A stretch of DNA of 64,000 nucleotides from Mycobacterium stomatepiae (GCF_010731715.1 NZ_AP022587.1:5642001-5706000); one strand, 5' to 3'; counted from the first letter of the stretch, positions 27,805 to 38,019 are shown. The notes: generated by a model not told the origin, from the sequence alone. Translations and numbers: made by a program.

Positions 27805-28296
27805 TTAACTCAGCTCACGCAGATATGCCGACACCGCGGTGATGTCGGCGACCGGCAGACTGTGGTCGATCAGGCCGAGTTGGCGCAGCACGGTGGCCTG
27901 GTCCCAGTAGAGCCGCTCGCTTGCCATCAGGTCGCCCCGAAATCTGACGACGACCACGGCGGCGATTTCCACCGTCTTGCCGGTGGGCGCCAGTCCCGGC
28001 AGCAGGAACGGCACATCACGGTCGTGGTTCATCCGCATGATGAACTCGTCGACCAGCAGGCCGTCACCGACCGATCGTGCGATCGGCGCACTGGTGGTGT
28101 CGGCTGGAATGCCCGGAATGAATACGTCGGCGTAGTACCGCCGCAGGTTGTCCTTCCCAGCGCCGCCGCTCATCGTCGGCAAGTGCATGACGGTGGCGTC
28201 GTCTGTCATCGTGGAAACCGCGAGATCGGGGTCCTTCAAGTCGAATTCACACGCCATGTGGCGTTCCCATGTCTCGACCAGCTGATCTCGATCCAT
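27805..28296 (-). CDS. SnoaL/NTF2-like protein
   Basis: 163 residues with the alpha+beta cone pattern of NTF2-like proteins: an N-terminal helix (LVETWERHMACEF), then DLAVSTMTDDATVMHLPT, RRYYADVFIPG and a sheet ending VVVVRFRGDLMASERLYWDQATVL. The E-x-x-Y-W-D block resembles SnoaL-like cyclases and isomerases. Possible roles range from hydrolysis or isomerisation to ligand binding; nothing here decides it. It follows the broken lipase gene by 2 bp on the same strand, so it was probably co-transcribed with it. Confidence 0.72.
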   Translation of the reverse strand: MDRDQLVETWERHMACEFDLKDPDLAVSTMTDDATVMHLPTMSGGAGKDNLRRYYADVFIPGIPADTTSAPIARSVGDGLLVDEFIMRMNHDRDVPFLLPGLAPTGKTVEIAAVVVVRFRGDLMASERLYWDQATVLRQLGLIDHSLPVADITAVSAYLRELS

Positions 28297-28298
28297 TG

Positions 28299-28808
28299 CT
28301 AGTAGCCCAGCAGCTGGTGGTAGATCTGCGAGCGCACCGCGCGCGCCTCGTTTTCACCGATCATCCAAGTGATCAGGTCCGCGATCTGTGGGATGACGAT
28401 GCGCGCGGTGCAGTGCGGTGCCAGCGGGTAGGTCGGTACGACCACGGTCGCCGATGTCTGGCGCGCGATGGCCGCATAGTCTCGCCAGTGCAAGGCGGTG
28501 GCCTCGCATACGAAGGCACCGCCGTGAACGGCTAGCACATGTTTGCCCGACGGAGATGCGGGGCGCAGTTCGCACACGTCCCAGTCGTTGAACTCGAGCT
28601 GTCCCACGGTCAGGGCGCGCGTGGTATGCCGGGGCGGGTGGCGGCTGGCCATCAAGGTGTTGATCGCAGTGCTCAGATCAATGCCGACCAGGCTGGCGAT
28701 CGAGCGCAGCTGCCGCAGCGCCGGCGCACTGATACGTGCTTGCAACGAAGGTCGACCGGTGAATTGCGACGAGCGTGCGCCGTTCCTGCCGGCCGGCCTG
28801 TCAGGCAT
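28299..28808 (-). pseudogene. Hormone-sensitive-lipase-type esterase with an internal deletion
   Basis: 169 residues. The N-terminal part is clearly an alpha/beta hydrolase of the HSL (Lip) family: oxyanion motif VHGGAF, then YAAIARQTSATVVVPTYPLAP and QIADLITWMI. The nucleophile elbow GDSAG, the catalytic Asp and the His are all missing. The sequence jumps from about position 150 to EARAVRSQIYHQLLGY, which looks like the family C-terminus. A normal member has 300 or more residues, so about half the gene was lost by an in-frame deletion. The product cannot be a hydrolase. Confidence 0.7.
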
Positions 28809-29168
28809 GACTTCCCCTGCGGTGATCGCGATTTCTCTCTAGCGATGATCGGCGAAAAACGTCGGGAATTTATGACGGCTCGGGAAGGTAAACACCCGTT
28901 GTCAGTGCCGCGCGTCCACCTCTCGTCGACGGGGCTCAAGGTAGAGAACATCCGCCCGATCTTCCGTCCCCCCGAACGGGTCACAAACGAGTTGAAATAG
29001 CCGTCCGCCAAACAGGGGACAGCCGGACCTGCATGGAAGCTCACGGCCGATCGGGTCTTAGCGCGCGTGATAACCCGTCCCTGGACGCAGGAATGCGCGC
29101 GATGGTATTCTCCGCGCCGAGTTAATGATCATTAACTGAAACGTCGTGTAACGGCGAGGAGGCCCGTC
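28809..29168. other. Intergenic region between the lipase remnant and accD1
   Basis: 360 bp. Apart from the 16-bp operator at 29121-29136 and the accD1 ribosome site GAGGAGG (29156-29162), no gene, repeat or RNA structure was recognised. In M. tuberculosis this side of bkaR carries fadD35, scoA and scoB, of which I see no trace here. Confidence 0.5.
29121..29136. promoter_or_regulatory. BkaR-type operator, accD1 operon copy
   Basis: GTTAATGATCATTAAC, a perfect 16-bp palindrome 32 bp before the accD1 start in otherwise GC-rich DNA. Placed to block the operon promoter. Confidence 0.78.
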
Positions 29169-30713
29169 GTGACCGTGTCCGCAAAGGTCGCAGCGTCGTT
29201 CGCCGACGAGCACCGTCGGCTGGTCGATGAGCTGAACGCCAAACTGGCGGTCGCGGCGCTGGGTGGCAATGAGCGTGCGCGGGAGCGCCACGTCAGCCGC
29301 GGCAAGCTGTTGCCGCGCGAACGGGTGGACCGGCTACTCGATCCCGGCAGCCCGTTTCTGGAGCTCACCCCGTTGGCCGCGAACGGGATGTACGACGACG
29401 AATCGCCCGGGGCCGGGATCATCACCGGGATCGGGCGAGTGTCGCAGCGCGAGTGCGTCATCGTCGCGAACGATGCAACGGTCAAGGGCGGCACCTACTA
29501 CCCGATCACGGTCAAGAAGCGCCTGCGCGCCCAGGAAGTCGCGCTGCAGAATCGACTGCCGTGCATTTATCTCATCGACTCCGGCGGCGCCTTTCTGCCG
29601 CGTCAAGACGAGGTTTTTCCCGACCGCGAGCATTTCGGGCGAATCTTCTACAACCAGGCGACCATGAGCGCCAAGGAAATTCCTCAGGTCGCCGCGGTGC
29701 TCGGTTCGTGCACGGCGGGCGGCGCCTATGTGCCGGCGATGAGCGATGAGGCCGTGATCGTCCGCGAGCAGGGCACGATTTTCCTCGGCGGACCGCCACT
29801 GGTGAAAGCCGCTACCGGAGAGATCGTTTCGGCCGAAGACCTCGGTGGTGGCGATCTGCACTCGCGCGTCTCCGGGGTCACCGACCATCTCGCCGACGAC
29901 GACGAACACGCATTGCGCATCGTGCGCGCGATCGCGGCGACGTTCGGTCCGCGCGAGCCCAGTCCGTGGGAAGCGTTGCCGTCGGTCGAGCCTAAGCATG
30001 CGCAGACCGAGCTCTATGACGTCGTCCCCCCGGATCCGCGGGTGCCCTACGACGTGCACGAGGTCATCGTGCGATTGGTCGACGGAAGCGAATTCAGCGA
30101 ATTCAAAGCGAAATACGGCAAGACGCTGGTGACCGGCTTCGCGCGCATCCACGGCCACCCGGTCGGGATCATCGCCAACAATGGTGTGCTGTTCAGCGAA
30201 TCCGCTTTGAAGGGTGCGCATTTCATCGAACTGTGCGACAAGCGCAAGATCCCGCTGCTGTTCCTGCAGAACATCGCCGGTTTCATGGTCGGCCGCGACT
30301 ACGAGGCCGGCGGCATCGCCAAGCACGGCGCCAAGATGGTCACCGCCGTGGCCTGTGCCCGGGTGCCCAAGCTGACCGTCGTGATCGGCGGATCCTATGG
30401 CGCGGGCAACTATTCGATGTGCGGGCGGGCGTACTCGCCGCGCTTCCTGTGGATGTGGCCCAACGCGCGGATCTCGGTGATGGGTGGCGAGCAGGCGGCC
30501 TCCGTGCTGGCCACCGTGCGCGGCGAACAACTGTCCGCCTCCGGCAAACCGTGGTCGCCCGACGACGAAGAGACGTTCAAGGCGCCGATCCGCGCCCAGT
30601 ACGAGGATCAGGGCAACCCGTACTACTCGACCGCCCGGCTCTGGGACGATGGCATCATCGACCCAGCCGATACGAGAACGTATGTCGGGCTTGCCCTTTC
30701 GGTGTGCGCTTAG
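29169..30713 (+). CDS. accD1: Methylcrotonyl-CoA carboxylase-type carboxyltransferase (beta) subunit
   Basis: 514 residues from GTG 29169, with GAGGAGG seven bases upstream. Transfers CO2 from carboxybiotin to an acyl-CoA. With AccA1 it is the 3-methylcrotonyl-CoA carboxylase of leucine breakdown. Crotonase-fold carboxyltransferase halves are visible. Acyl-CoA loop [17 protein letters not shown] and oxyanion Gly pairs ([11 protein letters not shown] and [16 protein letters not shown]) are all intact. First gene of a same-strand operon accD1-accA1-fadE19-maoC-citE controlled by the palindrome at 29121-29136. Confidence 0.95.
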   Translation: MTVSAKVAASFADEHRRLVDELNAKLAVAALGGNERARERHVSRGKLLPRERVDRLLDPGSPFLELTPLAANGMYDDESPGAGIITGIGRVSQRECVIVANDATVKGGTYYPITVKKRLRAQEVALQNRLPCIYLIDSGGAFLPRQDEVFPDREHFGRIFYNQATMSAKEIPQVAAVLGSCTAGGAYVPAMSDEAVIVREQGTIFLGGPPLVKAATGEIVSAEDLGGGDLHSRVSGVTDHLADDDEHALRIVRAIAATFGPREPSPWEALPSVEPKHAQTELYDVVPPDPRVPYDVHEVIVRLVDGSEFSEFKAKYGKTLVTGFARIHGHPVGIIANNGVLFSESALKGAHFIELCDKRKIPLLFLQNIAGFMVGRDYEAGGIAKHGAKMVTAVACARVPKLTVVIGGSYGAGNYSMCGRAYSPRFLWMWPNARISVMGGEQAASVLATVRGEQLSASGKPWSPDDEETFKAPIRAQYEDQGNPYYSTARLWDDGIIDPADTRTYVGLALSVCA

Positions 30714-30760
30714 GCGCCGCTGGAACCGGTCTCCTACGGCGTCTTCCGGATGTGAGTGCA

Positions 30761-32746
30761 GTGTTTGACACCGTCTTAGTGGCCAACCGCGGCGAGATCG
30801 CCGTGCGGGTGATTCGGACGCTGCGCCGGCTCGGTATCCGGTCGGTGGCCGTCTACAGCGATGCAGACGCCGATGCGCGACACGTGCTCGAAGCCGACAC
30901 GGCCGTGCGGCTGGGTCCGGCGCCGGCCCGTGAGAGTTACCTCGATATCGAGAAGGTGCTCGACGCGGCCGCGCGCACCGGCGCTGCGGCGATTCACCCC
31001 GGTTACGGGTTCCTTTCCGAGAATGCCCATTTCGCCGCCGCGTGCGAGCGCGCCGGGTTGGTGTTCCTGGGCCCGCCGGCCCGCGCGATCGAGGTGATGG
31101 GCGACAAGATCACCGCCAAGAACGCGGTGGCCGCCTTCGATGTGCCGGTGGTTCCCGGTGTGGCGAAATCGGGACTGACGGACGACGAGCTCGTCGCCGC
31201 GGCCGCCGAGGTCGGCTATCCGGTGCTGATCAAGCCATCGGCTGGTGGTGGCGGTAAGGGTATGCGGCTGGTGGACGATCCGGCCCGGCTGCCCGAGGCG
31301 CTGGCCGGCGCGCGCCGGGAGGCCGCGTCCTCTTTCGGCGACGACACGCTGTTCCTGGAGCGATTCGTGTTGCGGCCCAGGCATATCGAGGTACAAGTCC
31401 TTGCCGACGGCCACGGCAACGTCGTGCATCTCGGCGAGCGGGAGTGCAGCCTGCAGCGGCGTCACCAGAAGGTCATCGAGGAGGCGCCGTCGCCGCTGCT
31501 GGATCCGCAGACCCGTGCACGGATCGGAACGGCGGCCTGCAACACCGCCCGCAGCGTCGACTACGTCGGCGCCGGCACGGTGGAATTCATCGTCTCCGCC
31601 GAGCAACCCGACGAATTCTTCTTCATGGAGATGAACACCCGTCTGCAGGTGGAACACCCGGTCACCGAGGCGATCACCGGGCTGGACCTCGTCGAGTGGC
31701 AGCTGCGCGTGGGCGCCGGCGAGAAGCTCACATTCGCCCAAGACGACATCGAGTTGCACGGGCACGCGATCGAGGCCCGGGTGTACGCGGAGGATCCGGG
31801 CCGGGGCTTCCTGCCGACCGGCGGGCGGGTCCTCGATGTCTTCGAGCCCTCGGGTCCCGGCGTGCGAGTGGACTCCTCACTGCTGGCAGGCACGCTGGTC
31901 GGAAGCGACTACGACCCGATGTTGAGCAAGGTGATCGCCCACGGAGCCGACCGCGACGAAGCGCTCGCCGAGCTCGACCGGGCACTGGCGCAGACGACGA
32001 TTCTGGGCGTGCAGACCAACATCGAATTCCTGCGCTTCCTGCTTGCCGACGAACGAGTGCGGGCGGGCGATCTGGACACCGCGCTGCTCGAGGAGCGGCT
32101 GCCGGACTTCGCGCCGCTGCCTGCGCCCGACGACGTGCTCGCGGCGGGCGGGCTGCATGTCCAATGGGTGCTGGCCCGCCAGGCGCGGGGTGACGTGTGG
32201 GCGCAGCCGTCGGGCTGGCGCGTTGGCAGCGCGACCGCACCGGTACGCACCGCGATGCGTACGCCGCTGCGCACCGAGACGGTCTCGGTGTCCGGCTTGC
32301 CGACCGCCGCGACGGTAAAGGTCGGTGACGGCGAAAACCAATCGGCGAGTGTAGAAGTCGAGCGGCGGCTGATGAGCGCGACGCTGGACGGGCTGCGCCG
32401 CGAGTACCGGTGGGCCGAGGCCAACCGTCACCTGTGGATCGCCGACGAGCGAGGGACCTGGCATCTGCGCGAGGCCGAGGAAACCAAGATCCAGCGCGGA
32501 TCCGACACCCGGCAGGCCGAGGTTCTCAGCCCGATGCCCGGCAGTGTGATCGCCGTGCAGGTCGATTCCGGGGCCGAGGTTGCCGAGGGCGACGTGGTCG
32601 TGGTGGTTGAGGCGATGAAGATGGAACACTCTTTGGCCGCGCCGGTTTCGGGACGCGTGGAGCTGCTGGTGTCGGTCGGCGATCAGGTGACGGTTGACCA
32701 GGTGCTGGCCCGCCTGGTCCCAGACTCCGAAGAGAAAAAGGATTAA
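30761..32746 (+). CDS. accA1: Methylcrotonyl-CoA carboxylase-type biotin carboxylase/biotin carrier (alpha) subunit
   Basis: 661 residues counted from GTG 30761 ([14 protein letters not shown], the conserved opening); GTG 30752 three codons upstream is an alternative. Carboxylates biotin with ATP and bicarbonate. Biotin carboxylase N-domain, ATP-grasp with the Gly-rich loop [22 protein letters not shown] and [15 protein letters not shown], then a C-terminal biotinyl domain with biotinylated Lys in EAMKMEHS near residue 622. Lies 47 bp after accD1 and 6 bp before fadE19. Confidence 0.95.
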   Translation: MFDTVLVANRGEIAVRVIRTLRRLGIRSVAVYSDADADARHVLEADTAVRLGPAPARESYLDIEKVLDAAARTGAAAIHPGYGFLSENAHFAAACERAGLVFLGPPARAIEVMGDKITAKNAVAAFDVPVVPGVAKSGLTDDELVAAAAEVGYPVLIKPSAGGGGKGMRLVDDPARLPEALAGARREAASSFGDDTLFLERFVLRPRHIEVQVLADGHGNVVHLGERECSLQRRHQKVIEEAPSPLLDPQTRARIGTAACNTARSVDYVGAGTVEFIVSAEQPDEFFFMEMNTRLQVEHPVTEAITGLDLVEWQLRVGAGEKLTFAQDDIELHGHAIEARVYAEDPGRGFLPTGGRVLDVFEPSGPGVRVDSSLLAGTLVGSDYDPMLSKVIAHGADRDEALAELDRALAQTTILGVQTNIEFLRFLLADERVRAGDLDTALLEERLPDFAPLPAPDDVLAAGGLHVQWVLARQARGDVWAQPSGWRVGSATAPVRTAMRTPLRTETVSVSGLPTAATVKVGDGENQSASVEVERRLMSATLDGLRREYRWAEANRHLWIADERGTWHLREAEETKIQRGSDTRQAEVLSPMPGSVIAVQVDSGAEVAEGDVVVVVEAMKMEHSLAAPVSGRVELLVSVGDQVTVDQVLARLVPDSEEKKD

Positions 32747-32752
32747 AGGATC

Positions 32753-33919
32753 ATGACGACAACGATCACCGCGGGGACGCTACCCAAGGAATACGAAGAT
32801 CTTCGCGCGACCGTCGCCGATTTCGCGCGCAGCGTGGTCGCTCCCGTATCGGCCAAACACGATGAGGAGCACAGCTTCCCGTACGAGGTCGTCGCCAAGA
32901 TGGGTGAGATGGGGCTGTTCGGGCTGCCGTTTCCCGAGGGGTACGGCGGCATGGGCGGCGACTACTTCGCGCTCGCACTGGCGCTCGAGGAACTCGGCAA
33001 GGTCGACCAATCGGTGGCGATCACCCTAGAGGCCGGGGTGGGCCTCGGCGCGATGCCGATCTACCGATTCGGCACCGAGGAACAGAAGCAGCAGTGGCTA
33101 CCCGACCTGGTGGCCGGCCGGGCGCTGGCCGGCTTCGGGCTCACCGAGCCGGGCGCGGGCTCGGACGCCGGCGGCACCCGCACCACGGCCAAACTCGACA
33201 ACGGCGACTGGGTGATCAACGGATCCAAGCAGTTCATCACCAACTCGGGCACGGATATCACGTCGCTGGTCACCGTCACGGCGGTCACCGGCTCCCTGGC
33301 CGACGACAAAAAAGAGATCTCGACTATCATCGTCCCCAACGGCACAACGGGTTTCACCGTCGAGCCGGTCTACAACAAGGTCGGCTGGAATGCGTCGGAC
33401 ACCCACCCGTTGACGTTCGCCGGCGCCCGCGTCCCGGAGGAGAACCTGCTGGGCGTTCGCGGCAAGGGGTACGCGAACTTCCTGTCCATCCTTGACGAGG
33501 GCCGCATCGCGATCGCCGCGTTGGCGACCGGTGTGGCGCAGGGCTGCGTCGACGAGAGCGTCAAGTACTCCAAGGAACGGCAGTCGTTCGGCCAGCCGAT
33601 CGGCTCCTATCAGGCGATCAGCTTCAAGATCGCGCGCATGGAGGCGCGCGCGCACGTAGCGCGGACCGCGTACTACGATGCGGCCGCAAAGATGTTGGCG
33701 GGTAAGCCATTCAAGAAGGAGGCGGCCATCGCCAAGATGATCTCGTCGGAGGCGGCCATGGACAACGCTCGCGACGCCACCCAGATCCACGGCGGATACG
33801 GCTTCATGAACGAGTATCCGGTGGCGCGTCACTACCGCGACAGCAAGATCCTCGAGATCGGTGAGGGCACCACCGAGGTGCAACTGATGCTCATCGCGCG
33901 GTCGCTGGGGCTCTCGTGA
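32753..33919 (+). CDS. fadE19: Acyl-CoA dehydrogenase, branched/short chain
   Basis: 388 residues from ATG 32753 with AAAGGA upstream. FAD enzyme that makes the 2,3-enoyl-CoA. Family marks: FGLTEPGAGSDAGGTRTTA, QFITNSG, ERQSFGQPIGSYQAISFK and the C-terminal IHGGYGFMNEYPVARHYRD and EIGEGTTEVQ, in which the Glu of the GEGT segment is the expected catalytic base of this ACAD subgroup. In the operon it supplies methylcrotonyl-CoA from isovaleryl-CoA, or oxidises 2-methylbutyryl-CoA or isobutyryl-CoA. Confidence 0.93.
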   Translation: MTTTITAGTLPKEYEDLRATVADFARSVVAPVSAKHDEEHSFPYEVVAKMGEMGLFGLPFPEGYGGMGGDYFALALALEELGKVDQSVAITLEAGVGLGAMPIYRFGTEEQKQQWLPDLVAGRALAGFGLTEPGAGSDAGGTRTTAKLDNGDWVINGSKQFITNSGTDITSLVTVTAVTGSLADDKKEISTIIVPNGTTGFTVEPVYNKVGWNASDTHPLTFAGARVPEENLLGVRGKGYANFLSILDEGRIAIAALATGVAQGCVDESVKYSKERQSFGQPIGSYQAISFKIARMEARAHVARTAYYDAAAKMLAGKPFKKEAAIAKMISSEAAMDNARDATQIHGGYGFMNEYPVARHYRDSKILEIGEGTTEVQLMLIARSLGLS

Positions 33920-33959
33920 CCGTCGACGATGCAGAGCGGAGCGATGAGGAGCGGCGCTC

Positions 33960-34457
33960 ATGACCGAAGGTAAGTCGGTTATCCCGCGCGGCTTGTGGTT
34001 TGAGGAATTCGAGACCGGCACGACCTACCTGCACCGGCCTGGCCGCACGATCACCGAGGCCGACAACGTCCTGTTCACCACGCTGACAATGAACACCCAA
34101 TCGCTGCACCTCGACGCGGCGTGGGCCGCCGAACAGCCCGGCTTTCGCGGCGAGCGCCTGGTGAATTCGATGTTCACCCTCTCGACGCTGGTCGGGCTGT
34201 CCGTGACACAACTGACGCTGGGCACCATCGTGGCCAACCTCGGCTTCTCCGAGGTGTCCTTCCCGAAGCCGGTTTTCCACGGCGACACGCTGTACGCGGA
34301 GACCGTGTGCACCGCCAAGCGTGAGTCGAAGAGCCGGCCCGGCGAAGGCATCGTCACCCTGGAGCACACCGGCCGCAATCAAGATGGCGAGATCGTTGCG
34401 CGCGCGGTCCGCACCACCCTGGTGCAGAAGCGACCCGCGGACGAGGAGCCTCGATGA
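33960..34457 (+). CDS. MaoC-type enoyl-CoA hydratase (Rv2499c-like)
   Basis: 165 residues, single hotdog domain. Hydratase motif region [23 protein letters not shown] contains the Asp/His expected of R-specific MaoC hydratases. [15 protein letters not shown] and [11 protein letters not shown] follow the family pattern. Probably hydrates methylglutaconyl-CoA or a related unsaturated acyl-CoA made by the preceding enzymes. Its last four bases (ATGA) overlap the start of citE, so the two are coupled. Confidence 0.88.
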   Translation: MTEGKSVIPRGLWFEEFETGTTYLHRPGRTITEADNVLFTTLTMNTQSLHLDAAWAAEQPGFRGERLVNSMFTLSTLVGLSVTQLTLGTIVANLGFSEVSFPKPVFHGDTLYAETVCTAKRESKSRPGEGIVTLEHTGRNQDGEIVARAVRTTLVQKRPADEEPR

Positions 34458-35272
34458 ACCTAGCCGCCGCCGGCCCCGGGTGGTTGTTCTGCCCGGCCGA
34501 TAGGCCCGAGCGATTCGCGAAGGCGGCGGCCGCGGCCGACGTCGTGATCCTCGACTTGGAGGACGGCGTGGCGGAGGCGGACAAGCCCGCCGCTCGCAAG
34601 GCGTTGCAGGAGACCCCGCTGGACCCGGAGCGCACCGTGGTGCGCATCAACGCGGCCGACACCGCGGAGTACCCCCTCGATCTCGAGGCCCTGGCCGGTA
34701 CCGCGTATTCGACGGTGATGTTGTCCAAGACCGAATCGGCGGCACAGGTGACGGCGCTGGCGCCGCGCGACGTGATCGCGCTGCTGGAGACGCCGCGCGG
34801 GGTGGTGTTCGCGACGGAAATCGCCGCGGCGCACGGCACGGTGGCGCTGATGTGGGGCGCCGAAGATCTGATCGCCACGCTCGGCGGCAGCGCCAGCCGC
34901 AAGGCCGACGGCACCTATCGGGACGTCGCCCGTCACGTGCGGTCGGCGGCCCTGCTCGCGGCGAACGCCTTCGGCCGGGTTGCACTCGATGCGGTGCATT
35001 TGGACATCCCGGACCTCGACGGCTTACGCGCCGAAGCCGAGGATGCCGTGGCGGTGGGCTTTTCCGGCACCGTCTGCATTCACCCGACTCAGGTGCCGGT
35101 AGTGCGCGAGGCGTTTCGGCCCACCGAGGAGAAGCTGGATTGGGCGCGTCGGGTATTGGCGGCGGCCCAGAACGAGCGCGGCGTGTTTGCTTTCGAGGGG
35201 CAGATGGTCGATTCGCCGGTGCTCAAGCACGCGGCCGCGCTGGTGCGTCGAGCTGGAGATTCCGGCTCGTAG
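34454..35272 (+). CDS. citE: CitE-like beta-hydroxyacyl-CoA lyase (Rv2498c type)
   Basis: 272 residues, HpcH/HpaI aldolase TIM barrel. Conserved segments: [27 protein letters not shown] with the metal-binding Glu/Asp, VRINAADT with catalytic Arg, ALLETPRGV and [10 protein letters not shown] stand-alone CitE (no citrate-lyase partners), whose M. tuberculosis counterpart acts as an HMG-CoA or citramalyl-CoA lyase. In leucine breakdown it would split HMG-CoA to acetyl-CoA and acetoacetate. Last intact gene of the operon; bkdABC, which follow in M. tuberculosis, are absent here. Confidence 0.92.
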   Translation: MNLAAAGPGWLFCPADRPERFAKAAAAADVVILDLEDGVAEADKPAARKALQETPLDPERTVVRINAADTAEYPLDLEALAGTAYSTVMLSKTESAAQVTALAPRDVIALLETPRGVVFATEIAAAHGTVALMWGAEDLIATLGGSASRKADGTYRDVARHVRSAALLAANAFGRVALDAVHLDIPDLDGLRAEAEDAVAVGFSGTVCIHPTQVPVVREAFRPTEEKLDWARRVLAAAQNERGVFAFEGQMVDSPVLKHAAALVRRAGDSGS

Positions 35273-35322
35273 CCGCTCCGGGCGCGCGTTGTTCTGAAAA
35301 CGTCATTTGTCGCCTTGGGGCC

Positions 35323-35582
35323 TGGTCTTGAGCGGCGTCGCCGAATTGGGCCGGCTTACCGTGCATCCCGGCGGGGTGGCCACGCCGATGCTGGAGAACG
35401 AGCCGGCGGCACAATGCTTGGCCGAATTTCCGGAGGGCAGCAGCGCATTGGAAAATCTGTTGCCGGTCCCGATGATCGAAGCCGCCGACGTCACGGAAGC
35501 AATGGTTTACCTATGCGGGCAGTCCGGCCGCTGCATCACCGGAATCTCACTTCCCGTCGACGCGGCTTATACCGTCAAATAG
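35323..35582 (+). pseudogene. C-terminal remnant of a short-chain dehydrogenase
   Basis: About 75 recognisable residues. TVHPGGVATPMLENEP, then EAADVTEAMVYLCGQSGR and ITGISLPVDAAYTVK, are the last third of a mycofactocin-associated or carveol-type SDR (normal length about 275). The Rossmann fold, Asn and Ser-Tyr-Lys catalytic residues are missing, and the upstream bases (35273-35322) show no family sequence. No ribosome binding site. A fossil left at the point where bkdABC would follow citE in M. tuberculosis. Confidence 0.75.
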
Positions 35583-35747
35583 GGGCCTCACCACCGGTTG
35601 CGCCGTCGCGTACCCGGTTCGCGTCTTAACGAAATCGCAAAAAAGCGGAAACATTCGCGAACGCCCAAGCCGCAATTGTGTCGTAATCTTTGATCCACCA
35701 GAACAGTTGCTCGCTGCACTGACTAGCTCCACGGAAGGAACCAAATC

Positions 35748-36170
35748 ATGACCATCGCGCGGGGCTTCGCCGCAACCGTCGTTTGTGCCGGCTTAGCTGT
35801 CGGTTCGGCCGGCACAGCGTGGGCTACACCGACGATGAGCGGTAGCTACACCGAGACCGTCACGACGCCGAGCGGCAAAACCATCGACAATAGCTGGGCC
35901 GTCAACTCCTGTGGTGACGGATGCCTCTGGATCAAGGCCGGGTTGGGCGGTAGCCAGGCCCGCTTGGTCGATGGTCAGTGGGTCTTGGACACGATGAGCA
36001 ACGTCAGCTGCCCCGACGGTTCCTACACCCTCTACGGCACGACCACTCACACCGTCTGGGATCCCAACACCCTTACCGGCACGTCCGCGCACACCTACGT
36101 CGTTGGAGCGTGCGGCCAGCCGCCGGGTTACACGCAGGTCGACCAGATCGCGATCAAGTCGGCTTCCTAA
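35748..36170 (+). CDS. Secreted mycobacterial hypothetical protein
   Basis: 140 residues. Signal peptide at about 1-27 (MTIARGFAATVVCAGLAVGS, cleavage after AWA). The mature 113 residues are Thr/Gly/Ser-rich and predicted mainly beta (GSYTETVTTPSGKTI, NVSCPDGSYTLYGTTTHT). Four Cys (NSCGDGC, SCPDG, GACGQ) could form two disulfides. No named family recognised, though the style matches other small exported proteins of slow growers. GGAAGG precedes the ATG by about nine bases. Followed by a strong terminator, so it is a single-gene unit. Confidence 0.75.
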   Translation: MTIARGFAATVVCAGLAVGSAGTAWATPTMSGSYTETVTTPSGKTIDNSWAVNSCGDGCLWIKAGLGGSQARLVDGQWVLDTMSNVSCPDGSYTLYGTTTHTVWDPNTLTGTSAHTYVVGACGQPPGYTQVDQIAIKSAS

Positions 36171-36182
36171 CGCATTCTCAGT

Positions 36183-36222
36183 CTCAAAACCCCTGAAATC
36201 CTTGGGATTCAGGGGTTTTGAG
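36183..36222. terminator. Strong hairpin terminator, possibly bidirectional
   Basis: Perfect 15-bp stem: CTCAAAACCCCTGAA (36183-36197), 10-nt loop, TTCAGGGGTTTTGAG (36208-36222). The A4 and T4 tracts sit inside the stem, giving the A-rich upstream and U-rich downstream look of an intrinsic terminator on either strand. It lies 13 bp after the secreted-protein stop. Confidence 0.75.
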
Positions 36223-36345
36223 CTATCACGACGGTTGCACGCTGTCAGCCGGCCGGTTGGATGCCCAGCGGATCGCTGCTGTATAAGGCAAGCTAACTAA
36301 TCGCGCCGACAAATCGGCGGCCGGGCACCGAGACCGTGGAGTGTT

Positions 36346-37245
36346 ATGGGCAGCGAGTACTTTCCGTACGTCATTGCGGTGGTCATGCTCGCCCTCGGGC
36401 TGACACTGACCGTAGACGACTTCAAGCGGGCCGCCACGCTGCGCCGACCACTGGCGGTAGCTCTGCTCTGCCAGTCCCTGCTGCTGCCGAGTCTGTGCCT
36501 GCTGATCGCCGAGGCGTTCCACCTCGAGCCGCATCTGGCGGTCGGGCTGATGCTGATGGCCGCTACGCCGGGCGGGACGATGGCCAACATCGTCAGCCAC
36601 CTGTTCAACGGCGACCTGGCGCTCAACCTGACGCTGGCCGCGATCAACGCCGCGCTGTCGGTGGTGGCCCTGCCGGCGATCCTGGCCGCATCGATGACCT
36701 GGTTCCTCGGCGAGGGACGCTTCATCCCGCTTCAGCTGGACAAGTTCGTCACCGTGTTCGCGTTGGTGCTGATCCCTACCGCGATCGGTATCGCGATCCG
36801 CCACCGCTTCCCGGAGCTGGCCCGGCGAATGAAAACGCCCATCAAAATCGTCGCGGTCGTGCTGCTGATCGCGGCGATCGCCGGGGCGATCGCCAGCGGC
36901 AAAACGACGCTGCTGAACAACTTCGGCGTCATCAGCGGGGCGGTTGTATCGTTCTGCGCGGTCAGCCTGACCGTCGGCTATCTGGTGCCGCGTTTGATGC
37001 GGCTGGGCCCGCCACAGGGGATTGCCATCAGCCTGGAGATCGGTCTGCACAACACCGTGGTCGCGCTGGGGGTGGCGCTCAGCCCGCAACTGCTCAATAG
37101 CGTCGAAATGGCAACTCCCGTAGCGATTTACGGCGCTCTCTCACCCGTGATGGCCCTGACGTTCATCGGCGCGGTCCGCCTGCTGGATCCCGCGTTTCGG
37201 GTGAAGGCCCAGCCCGAGACCGTCGCGAGCGAACCCGCCGCCTAA
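36346..37245 (+). CDS. Bile acid:sodium symporter (BASS/SBF) family transporter
   Basis: 299 residues with nine to ten transmembrane helices. LALGLTLTVDDFKRAATLRRP near the N-terminus and the crossover motifs LMAATPGGTMANIVSHLFNGD and LEIGLHNTVVALGVAL are diagnostic of the BASS fold. Imports organic anions with sodium; in an actinobacterium that degrades steroids, a sterol acid or keto-acid is conceivable, but nothing here fixes the substrate. Convergent with echA14 (3-bp gap). Confidence 0.88.
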   Translation: MGSEYFPYVIAVVMLALGLTLTVDDFKRAATLRRPLAVALLCQSLLLPSLCLLIAEAFHLEPHLAVGLMLMAATPGGTMANIVSHLFNGDLALNLTLAAINAALSVVALPAILAASMTWFLGEGRFIPLQLDKFVTVFALVLIPTAIGIAIRHRFPELARRMKTPIKIVAVVLLIAAIAGAIASGKTTLLNNFGVISGAVVSFCAVSLTVGYLVPRLMRLGPPQGIAISLEIGLHNTVVALGVALSPQLLNSVEMATPVAIYGALSPVMALTFIGAVRLLDPAFRVKAQPETVASEPAA

Positions 37246-37248
37246 GCC

Positions 37249-38019
37249 CTACTTACGCCGGGCCGCGGCCAGACGGTCGGCGAATTCCGGTGACTGGATC
37301 GAGGTCACCTGCGGCCCCAGCTCGGTGCGCATCGCGAATTCGTGGTGCTCGGTGTCCAGCGAGCCCGGGCTGGCGGTGGCGCGCATCGTGGCCTTGGTGG
37401 CCAGCACCACCTCGCGTGGCGCCGACGCGGGTCCCGCGGCCAGTTCCAACGCCGCGGCGACGGGGTCGTCGGCAACGCTGAGTGCCAACCCGTGCCGCAC
37501 GGCGGATTCGGCGTCCAAGCGCAAGCCGAACAGCAGCGCCGCGCGAGCGACTTGCGGGCCCACCGCGCGCTGCAGCATCCAGGTCGCGCCGCCGCCGGGG
37601 TGCAGCCCCAGCCTCTGGAAACGGGGGTCGAACAGTGCGCCGGGCCCGGCGATGCGCACGTCGGCGGCCAGGGCCAGGTTCAGGCCCGCATGGACCGCGG
37701 CGCCGTTGACCGCGGCGTTGGTCGGCAGCGCGCAGCTGCCCACGGCCATGAAGCCGTCGTAGACCTGCTTGAGACCCGATTCCGCGGCCCCGGCGCCCGC
37801 GGCGGCCAGCGCGCTGAGGTCGGCGCCGGCGCAAAACGCCTTGCCCGCCCCGGTGACCACGACGGCGTGCACGCCCGGATCGGTTTCGGCCCGCTCGACC
37901 GCGGCGCGCAACTGAGCCGAGCTCTCGCTCGTCAGCGCGTTGCGCCGATCGGGGTCGTTGACGGTGATCAGCGCGACACGATTTTCCACGCTGAAAAGGA
38001 TGGAGTCGGACTCGGCCAT
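37249..38019 (-). CDS. echA14: Enoyl-CoA hydratase/isomerase family protein
   Basis: 256 residues, crotonase fold. Oxyanion-hole segments [15 protein letters not shown] and [17 protein letters not shown] are intact. In the catalytic region [13 protein letters not shown] the usual Glu of classic hydratases is not evident at the first position, a variation seen in several mycobacterial EchA proteins, so isomerase or other chemistry is possible. Gene position between the bka locus and lipQ matches Rv2486, on which the symbol rests. Confidence 0.85.
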   Translation of the reverse strand: MAESDSILFSVENRVALITVNDPDRRNALTSESSAQLRAAVERAETDPGVHAVVVTGAGKAFCAGADLSALAAAGAGAAESGLKQVYDGFMAVGSCALPTNAAVNGAAVHAGLNLALAADVRIAGPGALFDPRFQRLGLHPGGGATWMLQRAVGPQVARAALLFGLRLDAESAVRHGLALSVADDPVAAALELAAGPASAPREVVLATKATMRATASPGSLDTEHHEFAMRTELGPQVTSIQSPEFADRLAAARRK

